A program made the position numbers and the translations under genes. The notes under the pieces were generated by a model, which worked only from the letters and a program-made list of their open reading frames with translations, made no database searches and was not told the DNA's origin. Positions 62,226-64,000 of a DNA stretch of 64,000 nt are shown here, in pieces. The first letter of the stretch is position 1. Each line of letters begins with the position of its first letter. Origin of the DNA: Ignavibacteria bacterium. GTDB lineage: Bacteria > Bacteroidota > Ignavibacteria > Ignavibacteriales > Ignavibacteriaceae. The stretch lies in the NCBI GenBank assembly GCA_017302895.1, contig JAFLBV010000003.1:259115-323114 (forward strand), read 5' to 3'.

Positions 62226-63388
62226 TAACTTCGATCCAGGATGTTTTCTTTCGATTGGATCAGTATATAACCGGGCGCGAGTATAAAGGTTATGATCCTT
62301 ATGATACTCTAAACGGTTTTATTCCTTTTGAGAAACTTGGGAGATTGCCTGCGGCTATCGCCATTCAAATACAGAAGAAAAATCCCCTCAATATCAGACC
62401 CCTGATAGGAGTAAAACCGGGTATTAATCCGAAAGGCATGGGATTAATATTAAAAGCTTACGCTATGCAAGCGAGAAACGACAGTGCATACTTAGGAAAA
62501 GCAACAAAAATATTCGAATGGTTGACCCGGAATGGAAGCAAGGGATACAAGGGCGCTTGCTGGGGATATAATTTTAACTGGGTCAATCCCGAAGAAACAA
62601 TACCTGCTTTCACCCCCTCTGTTGTTGTAACATCTTTTGTTATTGATGGGATATTTGAATACTACAAACTCACGAAGGATAAACTTGCAGCAGAAATTAT
62701 AATGTCTGCCGCAGTATTTGTACTTGAAGATATACCGGTTACAAATTTTGGAAATGAGGCACTTTCTTTCGCTTACACAAAAAAAACAAAAGGAAGCTGT
62801 TATAATGCAAGTCTTCTCGCTGCTGAAGTTTTGGCAAAAGCTGATAATGTATCAAAGGATTTAAAGAACTTTGACCTCGTAAGAAAGGCCGTCAATTTTG
62901 TCTTGGACAAACAAAGACCTGATGGTTGCTGGTACTACAGCTACGATAATGAATCCGGACTTGAGAGAAAACAAATAGATTTTCATCAGGGATTTGTACT
63001 GGTATCATTATATAATATTATGAACTTATATCCGGGGAAATTCGATTTGCTGGAAAAACCAATTACCAAGGGGTTGGATTTTTATTCAAAATCCCAGTTT
63101 GATTCGGATGGGCGGGCAAAATGGCGTTTGCCTAAAGAATTTCCCACGGACATTCATAATCAGAGTCAGGGCATTATCACTTTTGCAAAATTGAGAAAAT
63201 TCGATCTTACATACCGGGCGTTAGCTGTTAAAATTGCAGACTATACAGTTAACAATTTTTTTGATTCTGATGGTTATTTCTATTTCCGAAAGAACAGATT
63301 TATGGTAAATAAAATACCCTACATCCGTTGGGCCCAAGCATGGATGCTTTTGGCGTTAGCCGAGATATTGAGGGCGGAAAATGAATAA
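62222..63388 (+). CDS. Alpha/alpha-toroid protein, polysaccharide-locus associated
   Basis: Protein of 388 residues without a signal peptide. Repeated helical hairpins (LILKAYAMQARNDSAYLGKATKIFEWL, VVTSFVIDGIFEYYKLT, QRPDGCWYYSYDNESG, HQGFVLVSLYNIMNLY, RWAQAWMLLALAEIL) suggest an (alpha/alpha)-barrel as in six-hairpin glycosidases and related lyases or epimerases. I cannot assign a reaction; similar proteins lie next to the two-domain oxidoreductase in other genomes as far as I recall. The start overlaps the preceding stop and the stop overlaps the next gene by eight bases, so it belongs to the same operon. Confidence 0.75.
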   Translation: MITSIQDVFFRLDQYITGREYKGYDPYDTLNGFIPFEKLGRLPAAIAIQIQKKNPLNIRPLIGVKPGINPKGMGLILKAYAMQARNDSAYLGKATKIFEWLTRNGSKGYKGACWGYNFNWVNPEETIPAFTPSVVVTSFVIDGIFEYYKLTKDKLAAEIIMSAAVFVLEDIPVTNFGNEALSFAYTKKTKGSCYNASLLAAEVLAKADNVSKDLKNFDLVRKAVNFVLDKQRPDGCWYYSYDNESGLERKQIDFHQGFVLVSLYNIMNLYPGKFDLLEKPITKGLDFYSKSQFDSDGRAKWRLPKEFPTDIHNQSQGIITFAKLRKFDLTYRALAVKIADYTVNNFFDSDGYFYFRKNRFMVNKIPYIRWAQAWMLLALAEILRAENE

Positions 63389-64000
63389 TAAAGGTGTAGT
63401 AATCGTTGATGGTCATATTCAAGGTTTAAGTCTTACCCGAGCATTGGGAATGGCGGGAATACCGGTAGTGATTATTGATAAGAATATATCTATCGCTTCC
63501 TTTTCCCGGTATTGTAGCAAATCTTTCCGTGTTAACGATTATACCGGTTCAAAATTCATCGATTTTCTGATTAACCTGGCAATAAAAGAAAATTTAACTG
63601 GGTGGTCCTTAATCACGACCGACGACTCTATAACAGAAAACATTTCACAAAATAAGTCAGAGTTGGGTGTATATTATAAAATAATCGCACCAGATATCGA
63701 TATTCTTGATAATATTATCAACAAGCGGAAGTTTCTTGAAATTGGTCAAAGTTTAGGGTTATCGGTTCCCAAAATTTATTCAGGAGACCACAAGAAGCTG
63801 TTAAATTTCGATCTAAAGTTTCCGGTAATTATTAAGGGTAGTTATGGCAGGAAATTTTATCTTAAATACAATACAAAAGCCATAGTATGCTCTAATTATG
63901 AATCTTTAAAGCAGAAAATAAGAACATTATCCCCGGATACACTCGGTGAAGATTATTTTATTCAGGAATTGTTACCTTTGAAAAAAACCACCCGCATAAT
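63381..64000 (+). CDS. ATP-grasp domain protein, 5' part (runs off the window)
   Basis: Frame open from ATG 63381 to the window end, 206 codons so far. It begins NNKGVVIVDGHIQGLSLTRALGMAGIPVVIID, a pre-ATP-grasp Rossmann-like domain, and continues to FPVIIKGSYGRKFYLKYNT, the start of the ATP-grasp lobe. Proteins of this type (carboxylate-amine ligases, often without named substrate) occur in polysaccharide clusters. It overlaps the toroid gene by eight bases. This is the second ATP-grasp gene of the region, so two ligation steps may be encoded. Confidence 0.8.
   Translation, partial: MNNKGVVIVDGHIQGLSLTRALGMAGIPVVIIDKNISIASFSRYCSKSFRVNDYTGSKFIDFLINLAIKENLTGWSLITTDDSITENISQNKSELGVYYKIIAPDIDILDNIINKRKFLEIGQSLGLSVPKIYSGDHKKLLNFDLKFPVIIKGSYGRKFYLKYNTKAIVCSNYESLKQKIRTLSPDTLGEDYFIQELLPLKKTTRI

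Noticed and set aside
1..64000. tRNA, rRNA, riboswitch or prophage regions
   Set aside because: No cloverleaf, rRNA-like segment, known riboswitch core, integrase or phage structural gene was recognised by eye; a covariance-model search would be needed to exclude small RNAs.

Overview
The window looks like a chromosomal segment of a member of the Bacteroidota/Chlorobi superphylum, most likely Ignavibacteria-like. The strongest clue is two large secreted proteins (18365-19900 and 31145-33544) that end in the same module: an LPVEL(V/I)SF linker, a NYPNPF motif and a type IX secretion sorting domain. The cas genes, the AMMECR1/MEMO1 pair and the frequent TTG starts fit but do not prove this. Placement is by inference from sequence reading only.

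Layout. 1-4409: the 3' part of a U32 (TrhP-like) gene, a minus-strand operon (DJ-1/PfpI protein, TMEM175-type channel, F420-reductase-like oxidoreductase) divergent from an HxlR regulator, and an atypical SDR. 4691-11733: a type I-B CRISPR-Cas interference operon (cas8b/csh1, cas7/csh2, cas5, cas3, cas6) ending in a cas1 cut off after its N-terminal domain; cas2, cas4 and a normal leader are absent. 11761-17050: a very large array, 73 repeats of 37 bp and 72 spacers by my count. 17144-25057: serine dehydratase, a T9SS-exported EEP-fold phosphoesterase, a coiled-coil protein, tryptophanase, DUF4905, AMMECR1, MEMO1 and a DUF2520 protein. 25064-64000: a surface-polysaccharide locus that runs off the window.

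The polysaccharide locus contains sugar-nucleotide modules for a UDP-hexosaminuronate (epimerases plus dehydrogenase), UDP-L-FucNAc (fnlA-fnlB-fnlC) and a CDP-3,6-dideoxyhexose (rfbF-rfbG-rfbH, a reductase lacking its ferredoxin domain, and a final SDR reductase). These are followed by flippase (wzx), polymerase (wzy), many glycosyltransferases, a pyruvyltransferase, a nitroreductase, and a module of Asn-synthetase-like, ATP-grasp, glycosyltransferase, two-domain oxidoreductase, alpha/alpha-toroid and second ATP-grasp proteins. The part from about 45 to 59 kb is visibly AT-richer, as expected for an exchanged antigen cassette.

The most unusual signal is a set of short dispersed repeats around 28-37 kb: 7-bp tandem repeats (TAATACC, TCATACC, TCAACCC types), C-rich hairpins, and short elements with inverted ends. 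They fill intergenic gaps, flank wecG as 73-bp inverted copies, form the 3' end of one glycosyltransferase gene, and lie in frame inside two genes (a glycosyltransferase and a sugar epimerase). This resembles in-frame invasion by palindromic elements as known for Rickettsia, with possible consequences for phase variation.
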